A DNA stretch of 64,000 bases from Eutreptiella sp. 'Long Island Sound 2002' (GCA_964036045.1 OZ038381.1:66960242-67024241); one strand, 5' to 3'. Shown: positions 51,781 through 64,000, counted from the first letter of the stretch. A program made the numbers and translations. Notes: generated by a model from the sequence alone, not told the origin.

Positions 51781-52208
51781 CTCCCCTCTTCTTGTAGAAA
51801 GTCCCCAAACTTGTATTCCTTCGCTAATGCTTCCTTTGCTTCAAAGTGTTCGCGTGTGGTCGTCACAAATTCTTGTTGTGCCACCTCCGCTGCTTTCTTT
51901 GCATTGTGTGCATCATTTTGATGGAATTGAAGTCGGAGTTCAAACTCATTTTGATGTAACGTGCGTTGGAGCTCTTCATTGACCACGTGTTTGACAATTT
52001 GCGTGCCATCACGAAAGGTAGATACTTTGGGTTTGAAATCATTGAGCATTTGATGTCGGATTTTTTTGTGGGCGAACGCCTTCTGCTTGTAGGTGCGGTA
52101 GGACAAGAGGTGGTCCAAAGTGACCTTATTCAATTCTGGGGGCACCTTGGATAGTTCAAACTTGGCACGATTGTTGTTAGGCATCCCTAACGGCGGGTAA
52201 TCTTGCAC
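51774..52208 (-). CDS. Exon of an unknown, coiled-coil-rich protein
   Basis: Reads QDYPPLGMPNNNRAKFELSK, LDHLLSYRTYKQKAFAHKK, then a charged helical region (EFELRLQFHQNDAHNAKKAA, TTTREHFEAKEALAKEYKFG) and stops at TGA 51774. The upstream side meets the dispersed module at 52217, which also precedes the 16.9-kb gene. Function unknown. Confidence 0.5.
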   Translation of the reverse strand: MQDYPPLGMPNNNRAKFELSKVPPELNKVTLDHLLSYRTYKQKAFAHKKIRHQMLNDFKPKVSTFRDGTQIVKHVVNEELQRTLHQNEFELRLQFHQNDAHNAKKAAEVAQQEFVTTTREHFEAKEALAKEYKFGDFLQEEGRA

Positions 52209-52216
52209 TTGTAGTT

Positions 52217-52530
52217 GAAAAAATCGCCTCCGATGTTTTCACCCTCGTTGTTGAAAAGCAAAATCCGCAACGTTAATCTCGAACTTTTCAATCACGGTGC
52301 GAAAGCATATAAAACAAAAGTCCAACACTTCCCAACTGTTAAAGTACGCGTTTCGCCTCCAGAAGAGGCCTCCTCAGCCTGTGTACAACATGAAGAAAGA
52401 TGTACATGGGACACAAAATAAAAATTCCAATCCCATGGGTATAGGGTTAGGAATTGACTATGTCACATGGTGGGAAATCCTAAAATGGATCCCCGCCACA
52501 TTAAAACTTCATGTGGGCACAAAATAAAAA
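52217..52530. repeat. Dispersed module with 107-bp satellite unit (copy 2)
   Basis: Same module as 16905-17215, same orientation and same junction with minus-strand coding sequence. Here the satellite part continues as more units on its plus-strand right side. Confidence 0.75.
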
Positions 52531-52808
52531 TTCCAATCTTATGGGTATAGGGTTAGGAATTGACTATGTCACATGGTGGGAAATCCTAAAATGGATCCCC
52601 CCCACATCAAAACTTCATGTGGGACACAAAATAAGAATTCCAATTCTATAGCTATAGGGTTAGGAATTGACTATGTTCCATGGTGGGAAATCCTAAAATG
52701 GATCCCCCCGGCATCAAAACTTCATGTGGGACACAAAATAAAAATTCCAATCCTATGGGTATAGGGTTAGGAATTGACTATATCACATGGTGGGAAATCC
52801 TAAAATGG
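52395..52808. repeat. 107-bp satellite, short left array
   Basis: About four units of the 107-bp satellite, cut at GGAAATCCTAAAATGG (52793-52808) by the GC-rich block. Confidence 0.92.
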
Positions 52809-55800
52809 TTCGAGGTTTGAGCTTTGATTTTGCGGGTACTAGACGCTTTTCGGCCCCGGGGGGTCACCTGGTCGGGCCAGGTGATATCCTCCCCACCGGG
52901 TCCTAGTGGGGGGCCCTCCAAGACGCACCTCCTGCCTGGTGGCGGAGTCCCCCGGGTTTACAGGGCTCGGAGCCCCGTCCCTCCCCAGCTTCCCCGTTTC
53001 GCCACTCCCCGGTCACTGCATCAATTCGCAGCCGTGGCTGCGGGCGCTTACCCACCGCGTTGCCCCCCTAATGCGTGGTCGCCCGGGGCGCCGGCGCCGC
53101 CGAGCCCGTGCTACTGGCTTGTTGCCAGTGGGACCCCCTTGGGCTGGCGCGGAGGCTGCCTACCCTAGGGGTTGGGGCGTGGCGCTGTGCGCCACTACTG
53201 CCTTGCTGGCGGCCGGTTCAGTCGGCTCGGGCCGGTACCTGGTGTTGTGTCTCTCCCGTTTCCCCCTTCCCGCCCCGCGTCTCTCGCGCTGCGTGTGGCG
53301 GGCCGTCCCGTCTGGGTGTCCCTTACCCTCGCTTGCTGGTACGCCATTCCACGCGGTCTGTGCGTTCCGCGAGCTCGGTCCGGTTGCCCTTCTGGTAGTC
53401 CCCGCGTGCCCTTTGCGTGTGTGTGCGCTCGCGCTCCCGCGGCGTCCGCTCCCCCCCCCCCTTGGGTGGTGTGGTCCCGGCACTGGTGCGGTCTCGCGCG
53501 TTCCCGGCACTGGGCGCTGCTAGGGCCGTTCCACGTGGTCCGTGCCCCTCCGCGTGTCCTGCCCCGGTCCCTTGCTCCGTCTGGCGTGCTTGGGGGGGGG
53601 TGGTCCGGTCCCGGTTCCCCCCTACCTGGCTTGGGGCTATTGTTGCGAGGGGCGTCGGAGGTCAGGCGCTCCCCCTCTCCCGACTGCCCGCCCACTGGGC
53701 GGGCTGTTGGGGTCCGCTACCCACGTGCTGTGGGCGCGGGTGTGTGGGTGTGGGGGCCCAACACTGTCCCCTTGGCCTGCATGCCCTGTGGGAGCTGCGT
53801 GCTGCGGGGGTGGTGTGGTGGGGGGCCGTCCCCGGAGGAGGATGGCCTGCCACTGTTATGAGGGGCGTCTGGTGTCAGGCGCTGTCCCTCCCCCGGCCGC
53901 CCGTCCTCTGGGGCGGGCACCTCGGGTACCGCGACCCGTGTGTTCTGGGTGCGGTCGGTGCGGGCGTGGGGACCCAGCACCGGTTCCACAACGTGCGCCC
54001 TCGCAGGCCGGCGTTGCTCGCTGTGGGGCTGGCGGAAGGGCGTCCCCGGGGGGGCTGCCTTCCACCGTTGTGAGGGGCGTCTGAGGTCAGGCGCTCCCCC
54101 TCCCCCAACTGCCCGCCCACTGGGCGGGCTGTTGGGGTCCGCCACCCACGTGCCGTGGGCGCGGGTGTGTGGGCGTGGGGGCCCAATACTGTCCCCTTGG
54201 CCTGCATGCCCTGTGGGGGCTGCGTGCCGAGGGGGTGGTGGGGGGCCGTCCCCGGGGGGGGTGGCCTGCCACCGTTGTGAGGGGCGTCTGGTGTCAGGCG
54301 CTGTCCCTCCCCCGGCCGCCCGTCCTCTGGAGCGGGCAGCCAGGGTTCCGCGACCTGTGTGTCCCGGGTGCGCTCGGTGCGGGCCTGGGGACCCAACACC
54401 GGCCCCAGAGCGTGCGCCCTTGCGGGCCGGCGTTGCTCGCTGTGGGGGTGGCGGAAGGGCGTCCCCGGGGGGGGTGCCTTCCACCATTGTGAGGGGCGTC
54501 TGAGGTCAGGCACTGTCCCTCCCCCGACTGCCCGCCCACTGGGCGGGCTGTTGGGGTCTGCCACCCACGTGCTGTGGGCGCGGGTGTGTGGGTGTGGGGG
54601 CCCAACACTGTCCCCTTGGCCTGCATGCCCTGTGGGGGCTGCGTGCCGCGGGGGTGGTGGGGGGCCCTCCCCGGGGGGGTGGCCTGCCACCGTTGTGAGG
54701 GGCGTCTGGTGTCAGGCGCTGTCCCTCCCCCGGCTGCCCATCCTCTGGAGCGGGCAGCCAGGGTTCCGCGACCCGTGTGTCCCGGGGGCGGTCGGTGCGG
54801 GCGTCGGGACCCAGCACCGGCCCCACGGCGTGCGCCCTTGCGGGCCGGCGTTGCTCGCTGTTGGGGTGGCGGAAGGGCGTCCCCGGGGGGGGGGTGCTCT
54901 CCACCATTGTGAGGGGCGTCTTAGGTCAGGCGCCGTCCCTCCCCCGACTGCCCGCCCACTGGGCGGGCTGTTGGGGTCCGCCACCCACGTGCTGTGGGCG
55001 CGGGTGTGTGGGTGTGGGGGCCCAACACTGTCCCCTTGGCCTGCATGCCCTGTGGGGGCCGCGTGCCGCGGGGGTGGTGGGGGGCCGTCCCCGGGGGGGG
55101 GTGGCCTGCCACCGTTGTGAGGGGCGTCTGGTGTCAGGCGCTGTCCCTCCCCCGGCCGCCCGTCCTCTGGAGCGGGCAGCCAGGGTTCCGCGACCCGTGT
55201 GTCCCGGGTGCGGTCGGTGCGGGCGTGGGGACCCAGCACCGGCCCCACGGCGCGCGCCCTTGCGGGCCGGCGTTGCTCGCTGTGGGGGTGGCGGAAGGGC
55301 GTCCCCGGGGGGGGTGCCTTCCACCATTGTGAAGGGCGTCTGAGGTCAGGCGCTGTCCCTACCCCGACTGCCCGCCCACTGGGCGGGCCTGGGGTCTGCC
55401 ACCCACGTGCTGTGGGCGCGGGTGTGTGGGTGTGGGGGCCCAACACTGTCCCCTTGGCCTGCATGCCCTGTGGAGGCTGCGTGCCGCGGGGGTGGTGGGG
55501 GGCCGTCCCCGGGGGGGGTGGCCTGCCACCGTTGTGCGGGGCGTCTGGTGTCAGGCGCTGTCCCTCCCCCGGCCGCCCGTCCTCTGGAGCGGGCAGCCAG
55601 GGTTCCGCGACCCGTGTGTCCCGGGTGCGGTCGGTGCGGGCGTGGGGACCCAGCACCGGCCCCACGGCGCGCGCCCTTGCGGGCCGGCGTTGCTCGCTGT
55701 GGGGGTGGCGGAAGGGCGTCCCCGGGGGGGGTGCCTTCCACCATTGTGAAGGGCGTCTGAGGTCAGGCGCTGTCCCTACCCCGACTGCCCGCCCACTGGG

Positions 55801-56928
55801 CGGGCCTGGGGTCTGCCACCCACGTGCTGTGGGCGCGGGTGTGTGGGTGTGGGGGCCCAACACTGTCCCCTTGGCCTGCATGCCCTGTGGAGGCTGCGTG
55901 CCGCGGGGGTGGTGGGGGGCCGTCCCCGGGGGGGGTGGCCTGCCACTGTTGTGCGGGGCGTCTGGTGTCAGGCGCTGTCCCTCCCCCGGCCGCCCGTCCT
56001 CTGGAGCGGGCAGCCAGGGTTCCGCGACCCGTGTGTCCCGGGTGCGGTCGGTGCGGGCGTGGGGACCCAGCACCGGCCCCACGGCGCGCGCCCTTGCGGG
56101 CTGGCGTTGCGCGCCGTGGGGCTGGCGGAAGGGAGTCCCCGGGGGGGGTGCTGTCCGCCGTTGTGAGGGGCGCCTGGGGTCAGGCGCTCCCCCTACCCCG
56201 ACCGCCCGCCCTCTGGGCGGGCTGCCGGGGCTCGCTGGCCACTGGCTGTGGGTGCTGGGGGTGCAGGCGTGGAGACCCGTCACCAACCCCACAGCGCGCG
56301 CTCTTGCGTGCTGTGGGGGCGGCATGAGGGTGCCCGGGGGGGGCGCCTCTTGCCTGGGTGTGGGGCGTCCGGGGTCGGGCGCTCTCCCACCCCCAACCAC
56401 TCGTCCTTTCGGGCTGCGGCCGGGGCCCACTACCCACTGGCTGTGGGTGCGGGGGGGTGCGGGCATGGGGACCCGTCACCAACCCCACAGCGCGCGCTCT
56501 TGCGAGCTGGCTTTGCGCGCTGTGGGGGCGGCACGAGGTTGCCCGGGGGAGGCGCCTTCTGCCTGGCTTTGGGGCGTCCGGGGTCAGGCGCTCTCCCACC
56601 CCCGACCACCCGTCCTTTCGGGCGTGCGGCCGGGGCCCGCTTCCCACTGGCCGTGGGTGCGGTGTGCGGGCGTGGGGGCCCGGCTGTCCTTGGCACCTTG
56701 TCCCGTGCCGCGGTTCGTCGTGTGTTGTGCGCGCTTCCCGGGTTCGCGGCACCCGGTGGCCGTCGTCGCTTGGCACCTGTCCTCGTGCCGTGGTTGTGGC
56801 CGGCGGCGTGCCTCTTTGGCGTGCCTCGTGGCCCCGCGTTGGTGCGCCGCTCCTCGTCCGGTCTGGTCGCTCTCGGTGCTCCGGTCGGCTTTCCCGTCGC
56901 CATGGTGCCTTCCCCCACCCCGGGCCTT
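52809..56928. repeat. GC-rich block of ~210-bp monomers in ~420-bp dimers
   Basis: GAGGGGCGTCTGGTGTCAGG recurs at about 53861, 54280, 54700, 55122, 55538 and 55955 (period 417-422). Between these lies a related half-unit containing GTCTGAGGTCAGGCGC, so the repeat is a dimer of diverged ~210-bp monomers. Monomers become more diverged toward 56160-56900 and before 53640. Large Pro/Arg/Gly ORFs on both strands reflect composition. GGAAATCCTAAAATGG of the satellite borders it on both sides. Confidence 0.88.
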
Positions 56929-59900
56929 GGAAATCCTAAAATGGATCCCCCCCACATCAAAACTTCATGTGGGACACAAAAAAAAAATTCCAATCCTATG
57001 GGTATAGGGTTAGGACTTGACTATGTCACATGGTGGGAAATCCTAAAATGGATCCCCCCCACATCAAAACTTCATGTGGGACACAAAATAAAAATTCCAA
57101 TCCTATGGGTATAGGGTTAGGAATTGACTATGTCACATGGTGGGAAATCCTAAAATGGATCCCCCCCACATCAAAACTTCATGTGGGACACAAAATGAAA
57201 ATTCCAATCCTATGGGTATAGGGTTAGGAATTGACTATGTCACATGGTGGGAAATCCCAAAATGGATCCCCCGCACATCAAAACTTCATGTGGGACACAA
57301 AATAGGAATTCCAATCCTATGGGTATAGGGTTAGGAATTGACTATGTCACATGGTGGGAAATCCTAAAATGGATCCCCCCCACATCAAAACTTCATGTGG
57401 GACACAAAATAGGAATTCCAATCCTATGGGTATAGGGTTAGGAATTGACTATGTCACATGGTGGGAAATCCTAAAATGGATCCCCCCGGCATCAAAACGC
57501 CATGTGGGACACAAAATAAAAATTCCAATCCTATGGGTATAGACTTAGGAATTGACGATGTCACATGGTGGGAAATCCTCAAATGGATCCCCCCCACATC
57601 AAAACTTCATGTGGGACACAAAAAAAAATTCCAATCCTATGGGTATAGGGTTAGGAATTGACTATGTCACATGGTGGAAAATCCTAAAATGGATCCCCCC
57701 CACATCAAAACTTCATGTGGGACACAAAATAAAAATTCCAATCCTATGGGTATGGGGTTAGGAATTGACTATGTCACATGGTGGGAAATCCTAAAATGGA
57801 TCCCCCCCACATCAAAACTTCATGTGGGACGCAAAATAAAAATTCCAATCCTATGGGTATAGGGTTAGGAATTGACTATGTCACATGGTGGGAAATCCTA
57901 AAATGGATCCCCCCTACATCAAAACTTCATGTGGGACACAAAATAAAAATTCCAATCCTATGGGTATAGCGTTAGGAATTGACTATGTCACATGGTGGGA
58001 AATCCTAAAATGGATCCCCCCCACATCAAAACTTCATGTGGGACACAAAACAAAAATTCCAATCTTATGGGTATCGGGTTAGGAATTGACTATGTCACAT
58101 GGTGGGAAATCCTAAAATGGATCCCCCCCACATCAAAACTTCATGTGGGACACAAAATGAGAATTCCAATCCTATGGGTATAGGGCTAGGAATTGACTAT
58201 GTCACATGGTGGAAAATCCTGAAATGGATCCCCCCCACATCAAAACTTCATGTGGGACACAAAATAAAAATTCCAATCCTATGGGTATACAGTTAGGAAT
58301 TGACTATGTCACATGGTGGGAAATCCTAAAATGGATCCCCCCAACATCAAAACTTCATGTGGGACACAAAAAAAAAATTCCAATCCTATGGGTATAGGGT
58401 TAGGAATTGACTATGTCACATGGTGGGAAATCCTAAAATGGATCCCCCCCACATCAAAACTTCATGTGGGACACAAAATAAAAATTCCAATCCTATGGGT
58501 ATAGGGTTAGGAATTGACTATGTCACATGGTGGGAAATCTCAAAATGGATCCCCCCCACATCAAAACTTCATGTGGGACACAAAATAAAAATTCCAATCC
58601 TATGGGTATAGGGTTAGGAATTGACTATGTCACATGGTGGGAAATCCTAAAATGGGACCCCCCACATCAAAACTTCATGTGGGGCACAAAAAAAAAATAC
58701 CAATCCTATGGGTATAGGGTTAGGAATTGACTATGTCACATGGAGGGAAATCCTAAAATGGATCCCCCCCACATCAAAACTTCATGTGGGACACAAAATA
58801 AAAATTCCAATCCTATGGGTATAGGGTTAGGAATTGACTATGTCACATGGTGGGAAATCCTACAATGGATCCCCCCCACATCAAAACTTCATGTGGGACA
58901 AAAGATAAAAATTCCTATCTTATGGTATAGGGTTAGGAATTGACTATGTCACATGGTGGGAAATCCTAAAATGGATCCCCCCCACATCAAACCTTCATGT
59001 GGGACACAAAAAACAAAATTCCAATCCTATGGGTATAGGGTCAGGAATTGACTATGTCACATGGTGGGAAATCCTAAAATGGATCCCCCCCACATCAAAA
59101 CTTCATGTGGGACACAAAATGAAAATTCCCATCCTATGGGTATAGGGTTAGGAATTGACTATGTCACATGGTGGGAAATCCCAAAATGGATCCCCCCCAC
59201 ATCAAAACGTCATGTGGGACACAAAATACAAATTCCAATCCTATGGGTATAGGGTTAAGAATTGACTATGTCACATGGTGGGAAATCCTAAAATGGATCC
59301 CCCCCTCATCAAAACTTCATGTGGGACACAAAATAAAAATTCCAATCCTATGGTTATAGGGTTAGGAATTGACTATGTCACATGGTGGGAAATCCTAAAA
59401 TGGATCCCCCCCACATCACAACTTCATGTGGGACACAAAGTAAAAATTCCAATCCTATGGGTATAGGGTTAGGAATGGACTATGTCACATGGTGGGAAAT
59501 CCTAAAATGGATCCCCCCGACATCAAACCTTCATGTGGGACACAAAATAAAAATTCCAATCCTATGGGTATAGGGTTAGGAATTGACTATGTCACATGGT
59601 GGGAAATCCTAAAATGGATCCCCCCCACATCAAAGCCTCATGTGGGACACAAAATAAAAATTCCAATCCTATGGGTATAGGGTTAGGAATTGACTATGTC
59701 ACATGGTGGGAAATCCTAAAATGGATCCCCCCCACATCAAAATTTCATGTGGGACACAAAAAAGAAATTCCAATCCTATGGGTATAGGGTTGGGAATCGA
59801 CTATGTCACATGGTGGGAAATCCTAAAATGGATCCCCCCCTCATCAAAACTTCATGTGGGACACAAAATAAAAATTCCAATCCTATGGGTATAGGGTTAG

Positions 59901-62900
59901 GAATTGACTATGTCACATGGTGGGAAATCCTAAAATGGATCCCCCCCACACCACAACTTCATGTGGGACACAAACTAAAAATTCCAATCCTATGGGTATA
60001 GGGTTAGGAATTGACTATGTCACATGGTGGGAAATCCTAAAATGGATCCCCCCGACATCAAACCTTAATGTGGGACACAAAATAAAATTTCCAATCCCAT
60101 GGGTATAGGGTGAGGAATTGACTATGTCACATGGTGGGAAATCCTAAAATGGATCCCCCCCACATCAAACCCTCATGTGGGACACAAAATAAAAGTTCCA
60201 ATACTATGGGTATAGGGTTAGGAATTGACTATGTCACATGGTGGGAAATCCTAAAATGGATCCCCCCCACATCAAAACTTCATGTGGGACACAAAATAAA
60301 AATTCCAATCCTATGGGTATAGGGTTGGGAATCGACTATGTCACATGGTGGGAAATCCTAAAATGGATCCCCCCCACATCAAAACTTCATGTGTGACACA
60401 AAATAAAAATTCCAATCCTATGGGTATAGGGTTAGGAATTGAATATGTCACATGTTGGGAAATCCTACAATGGATCCCCCCCACATCAAAACTTCATGTG
60501 GGACACAAAATAAAAATTCCAATCCTATGGGTATAGGCTTAGGAATTGACTATGTCAGATGGTGGGAAATCCCAAAATGGATCCCCCCCACATCAAGCCT
60601 TCATGTGGGACACAAAATAAAAATTCCAATCCTATGGGTATAGGGTTAGGAATCGACTATGTCACAAGGTGGGAAATCCTAAAATGGATCCCCCCCACAT
60701 CAAAACTTCATGTGGGACACAAAATAAAAATTCCAATCCTATGGGTATACTGTTAGGAATTGACTATGTCACATGGTGGGAAATCCTAAAATGGATCCCC
60801 CCCACATCAAAACTTCATGTGGGACACAAAATAAAAATTCCAATCCTATGGGTATAGGGTTAGGAATTGACTATGTCACATGGTGGGAAATCCCAAAATG
60901 GATCCCCCCCACATCAAAACTTCATGTGGGACACAAAATAAAAATTCCAATCCTATGGGTATAGGGTTAGGAATTGACTATGTCACATGGTGGGAAATCC
61001 TAAAATGGATCCCCCCCACATCAAAACTTCACGTGCGACACAAAATAAAAATTCCAATCCTATGGGTATAGGGTTAGGAATTGACTATGTCACATGGTGG
61101 GAAATCCTAAAATGTATCCCCCCAACATCAAAACTTCATGTGGGACACATAAAAAAAATTCCAATCCTACAGGTATAGGGTTAGGAATTGACTATGTCAC
61201 ATGGTGGGAAATCCTAAAATGGATCCCCCCCACATCAAAACTTCATGTGGGACACAAAATAAAAATTCCAATCCTATGGGTATAGGGTTAGGAATTGACT
61301 ATGTCACATGGTGGGAAATCCTAAAATGGGACCCCACCACATCAAAACTTCATCTGGGACACAAAATAAAAATTCCGATCCTATGGGTATAGGGTTAGGA
61401 ATTGACTATGTCACATGGTGGGAAATCCGAAAATGGATCCCCCCCACATCAAAACTTCATGTGGGACACAGAAGAAAAATTCCAATCCTATGGGTATAGG
61501 GTTAGGAATTGACTATGTCACATGGTGGGAAATCCTAAAATGGATCCCCCCCACATCAAAACTTCATGTGGGACACAAAATGAGAATTCCAATCCTATGG
61601 GTATAGGGTTAGGAATTGACTATGTCACATGGTGGGAAATCCTAAAATGTATCCCCCCAACATCAAAACTTCATGTGGGACACAAAAAAAAATTCCAATC
61701 CTACAGGTATAGGGTTAGGAATTGACTATGTCACATGGTGGGAAATCCTAAAATGGATCCCCCCCACATCAAAACTTCATGTGGGACACAAAATAAAAAT
61801 TCCAATCCTATGGGTATAGGGTTAGGAATTGACTATGTCACATGGTGGGAAATCCCAAAATGGATCCCCCCCACATCAAAACTTCATGTGGGACACAAAA
61901 TAAAAATACCAATCCTATGGGTATAGGGTTAAGAATTGACTATGTCACATGGTGGGAAATCCTAAAATGGATCCCCCCCACATCAAAACTTCATGTGGGA
62001 CACAAAATAAAAATTCCAATCCTATGGGTATAGGGTTAGGAATTGACTATGTCACATGGTGGGAAATCCTAAAATGGATCCCCCCCACATCAAAACTTCA
62101 TGTGGGACACAAAATAAAAATTCCAATCCTATGGGTATAGGGTTAGGAATTGACTATGTCACATGGTGGGAAATCCTAAAATGTATCCCCCCAACATCAA
62201 AACTTCATGTGGGACACATAAAAAAAATTCCAATCCTACAGGTATAGGGTTAGGAATTGACTATGTCACATGGTGGGAAATCCTAAAATGGATCCCCCCC
62301 ACATCAAAACTTCATGTGGGACACAAAATAAAAATTCCAATCCTATGGGTATAGGGTTAGGAATTGACTATGTCACATGGTGGGAAATCCTAAAATGGGA
62401 CCCCACCACATCAAAACTTCATCTGGGACACAAAATACAAATTCCGATCCTATGGGTATAGGGTTAGGAATTGACTATGTCACATGGTGGGAAATCCTAA
62501 AATGGATCCTGCCCACATCAAAACTTCATGTGGGACACAAAAGAAAAATTCCAATCCTATGGGTATAGGGTTAGGAATTGACTATGTCACATGGTGGGAA
62601 ATCCTAAAATGGATCCCCCCCACATCAAAACTTCATGTGGGACACAAAATAAAAATTCCAATCCTATGGGTATAGGGTTAGGACTTGACTATGTCACATG
62701 GTGGGAAATCCTACAATGGATCCCCCCCACATCAAAACTTCATGTGGGACACAAAATAAAAATTCCAATCCTATGGGTATAGGCTTAGGAATTGACTATG
62801 TCAGATGGTGGGAAATCCTAAAATGGATCCCCCCCACATCAAGCCTTCATGTGGGACACAAAATAAAAATTCCAATCCTATGGGTATAGGGTTAGGAATC

Positions 62901-64000
62901 GACTATGTCACAAGGTGGGAAATCCTAAAATGGATCCCCCCCACATCAAAACTTCATGTGGGACACAAAATAAAAATTCCAATCCTATGGGTATAGGGTT
63001 AGGAATTGACTATGTCACATGGTGGGAAATCCTAAAATGGATCCCCCCCACATCAAAACTTCATGTGGGACACAAAATAAAAATTCCAATCCTATGGGTA
63101 TAGGGTTAGGAATTGACTATGTCACATGGTGGGAAATCCCAAAATGGATCCCCCCCACATCAAAACTTCATGTGGGACACAAAATAAAAATACCAATCCT
63201 ATGGGTATAGGGTTAGGAATTGAATATGTCACATGGTGGGAAATCCTAAAATGGATCCCCCCCACATCAAAACTTCATGTGGGACACAAAATGAAAATTC
63301 CAATCCTATGGGTATAGGGTTAGGAATTGACTATGTCACATGGTGGGAAGTCCTAAAATGTATCCCCCCAACATCAAAACTTCATGTGGGACACATAAAA
63401 AAAATTCCAATCCTACAGGTATAGGGTTAGGAATTGACTATGTCACATGGTGGGAAATCCTAAAATGGATCCCCCCCACATCAAAACTTCATGTGGGACA
63501 CAAAATAAAAATTCCAATCCTATGGGTATAGGGTTAGGAATTGACTATGTCACATGGTTGGAAATCCTGAAATGGGACCCCACCACATCAAAACTTCATC
63601 TGGGACACAAAATAAAAATTCCGATCCTATGGGTATAGGGTTAGGAATTGACTATGTCACATGGTGGGAAATCCTAAACTGGATCCCCCCCACATCAAAA
63701 CTTCATGTGGGACACAAAAGAAAAATTCCAATCCTATGGGTATAGGGTTAGGAATTGACTATGTCACATGGTGGGAAATCCTAAAATGGATCCCCCCCAC
63801 ATCAAAACTTCATGTGGGACACAAAATAAAAATTCCAATCCTATGGGTATAGGGTTAGGAATTGACTATGTCACATGGTGGGAAATCCTAAAATGGGACC
63901 CCACCACATCAAAACTTCATCTGGGACACAAAATAAAAATTCCGATCCTATGGGTATAGGGTTAGGAATTGACTATGTCACATGGTGGGAAATCCTAAAA
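56929..64000. repeat. 107-bp satellite array (about 66 units, continues past window)
   Basis: Tandem units of 107 bp (occasionally 106) run from 56929 to the window end. Landmarks per unit are GGAAATCCTAAAATGG, ATCCCCCCCACATC, CTTCATGTGGGACAC, AATTCCAATCCTATGGG, TATAGGGTTAGG and GACTATGTCACATGGTGGG. Each unit has a CCCACAT...ATGTGGG stem. Variant units repeat at a distance of 10 or 11 units (for example 61094, 62163 and 63340), showing higher-order structure. The 63-codon ORFs in every unit are artefacts of repetition. Confidence 0.97.

Noticed and set aside
53172-57007. Long ORFs (up to about 600 codons) in the GC-rich block on both strands
   Set aside because: They are open only because the ~210-bp GC-rich monomers lack A/T-rich stop codons. 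Composition is Pro/Arg/Gly/Ala on both strands and the repeats change frame between monomers.
57030-63959. Dozens of 63-codon ORFs, one per 107-bp satellite unit
   Set aside because: 107 is not a multiple of three, so each unit is read in a new frame. The identical peptides reflect DNA repetition. No start context, family or selection signal is visible.
1-64000. CRISPR arrays, because of many regular repeats
   Set aside because: No array has constant repeats with unique spacers of constant length. The repeats are satellites, minisatellites or palindrome clusters in a eukaryotic context.
1-64000. Dinoflagellate spliced-leader relics as proof of the organism
   Set aside because: I looked by eye for the characteristic spliced-leader 3' part and its reverse complement and found no convincing match, so the organism assignment rests only on the mobile-element resemblance.

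Overview
The window is eukaryotic. It has spliceosomal introns with pyrimidine-rich acceptors, LTR and tyrosine-recombinase retroelements, DDE-type transposase genes, long microsatellites and a satellite array of at least 7 kb. The Gag-Pol of the LTR element at 21.1-32.1 kb looks to me like gypsy elements of dinoflagellates (from memory, not searched), so an alveolate or dinoflagellate-like alga is my best guess, with moderate confidence. No rRNA gene, CRISPR array or bacterial-style operon was seen, and almost every gene-like region belongs to a mobile element or is degenerate.

Layout. 1-11.8 kb, minus strand: a chain of spliced, damaged coding regions (coiled-coil protein, transposon-like protein, Lys/Glu/Pro-rich protein, oxygenase-like domain) whose introns share the near-palindrome GGTTSAACC. 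4.8-7.5 kb holds a 735-bp duplication. 12.1-16.9 kb, minus: a GC-rich, frame-broken group of ORFs that includes a Cys-rich motif. 17.4-17.9 kb: a repeat cluster. 17.9-20.5 kb, minus: a spliced DDE transposase. 21.1-32.1 kb, minus: one complete gypsy element with 711-bp LTRs, PBS, PPT and a 5-bp target duplication. 32.2-34.2 kb: a small exon and two TTGGCGCGCGCCAA clusters. 34.3-38.5 kb, plus: a retroelement whose recombinase precedes RT and RNase H. 38.5-49 kb, plus: fragments of two or three genes separated by minisatellites, TG repeats and inverted repeats. 49-52.2 kb: duplicated segments, a CT-rich minisatellite and a minus-strand exon. 52.4-64 kb: a 107-bp satellite interrupted by 4.1 kb of GC-rich ~210/420-bp repeats.

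Two properties cut across the window. First, at least seven clusters are each built by reiterating a different short palindromic word, often beside splice sites. Second, coding frames are repeatedly crossed by in-frame stops, mostly TAG or TAA and a few TGA, with coding-like sequence continuing in the same frame. Decay explains much of this (true frameshifts exist), but reassigned stop codons should be tested.

Limits: all joins, intron limits and family names come from reading the sequence by eye. Percent identities, homologs and expression were not computed.
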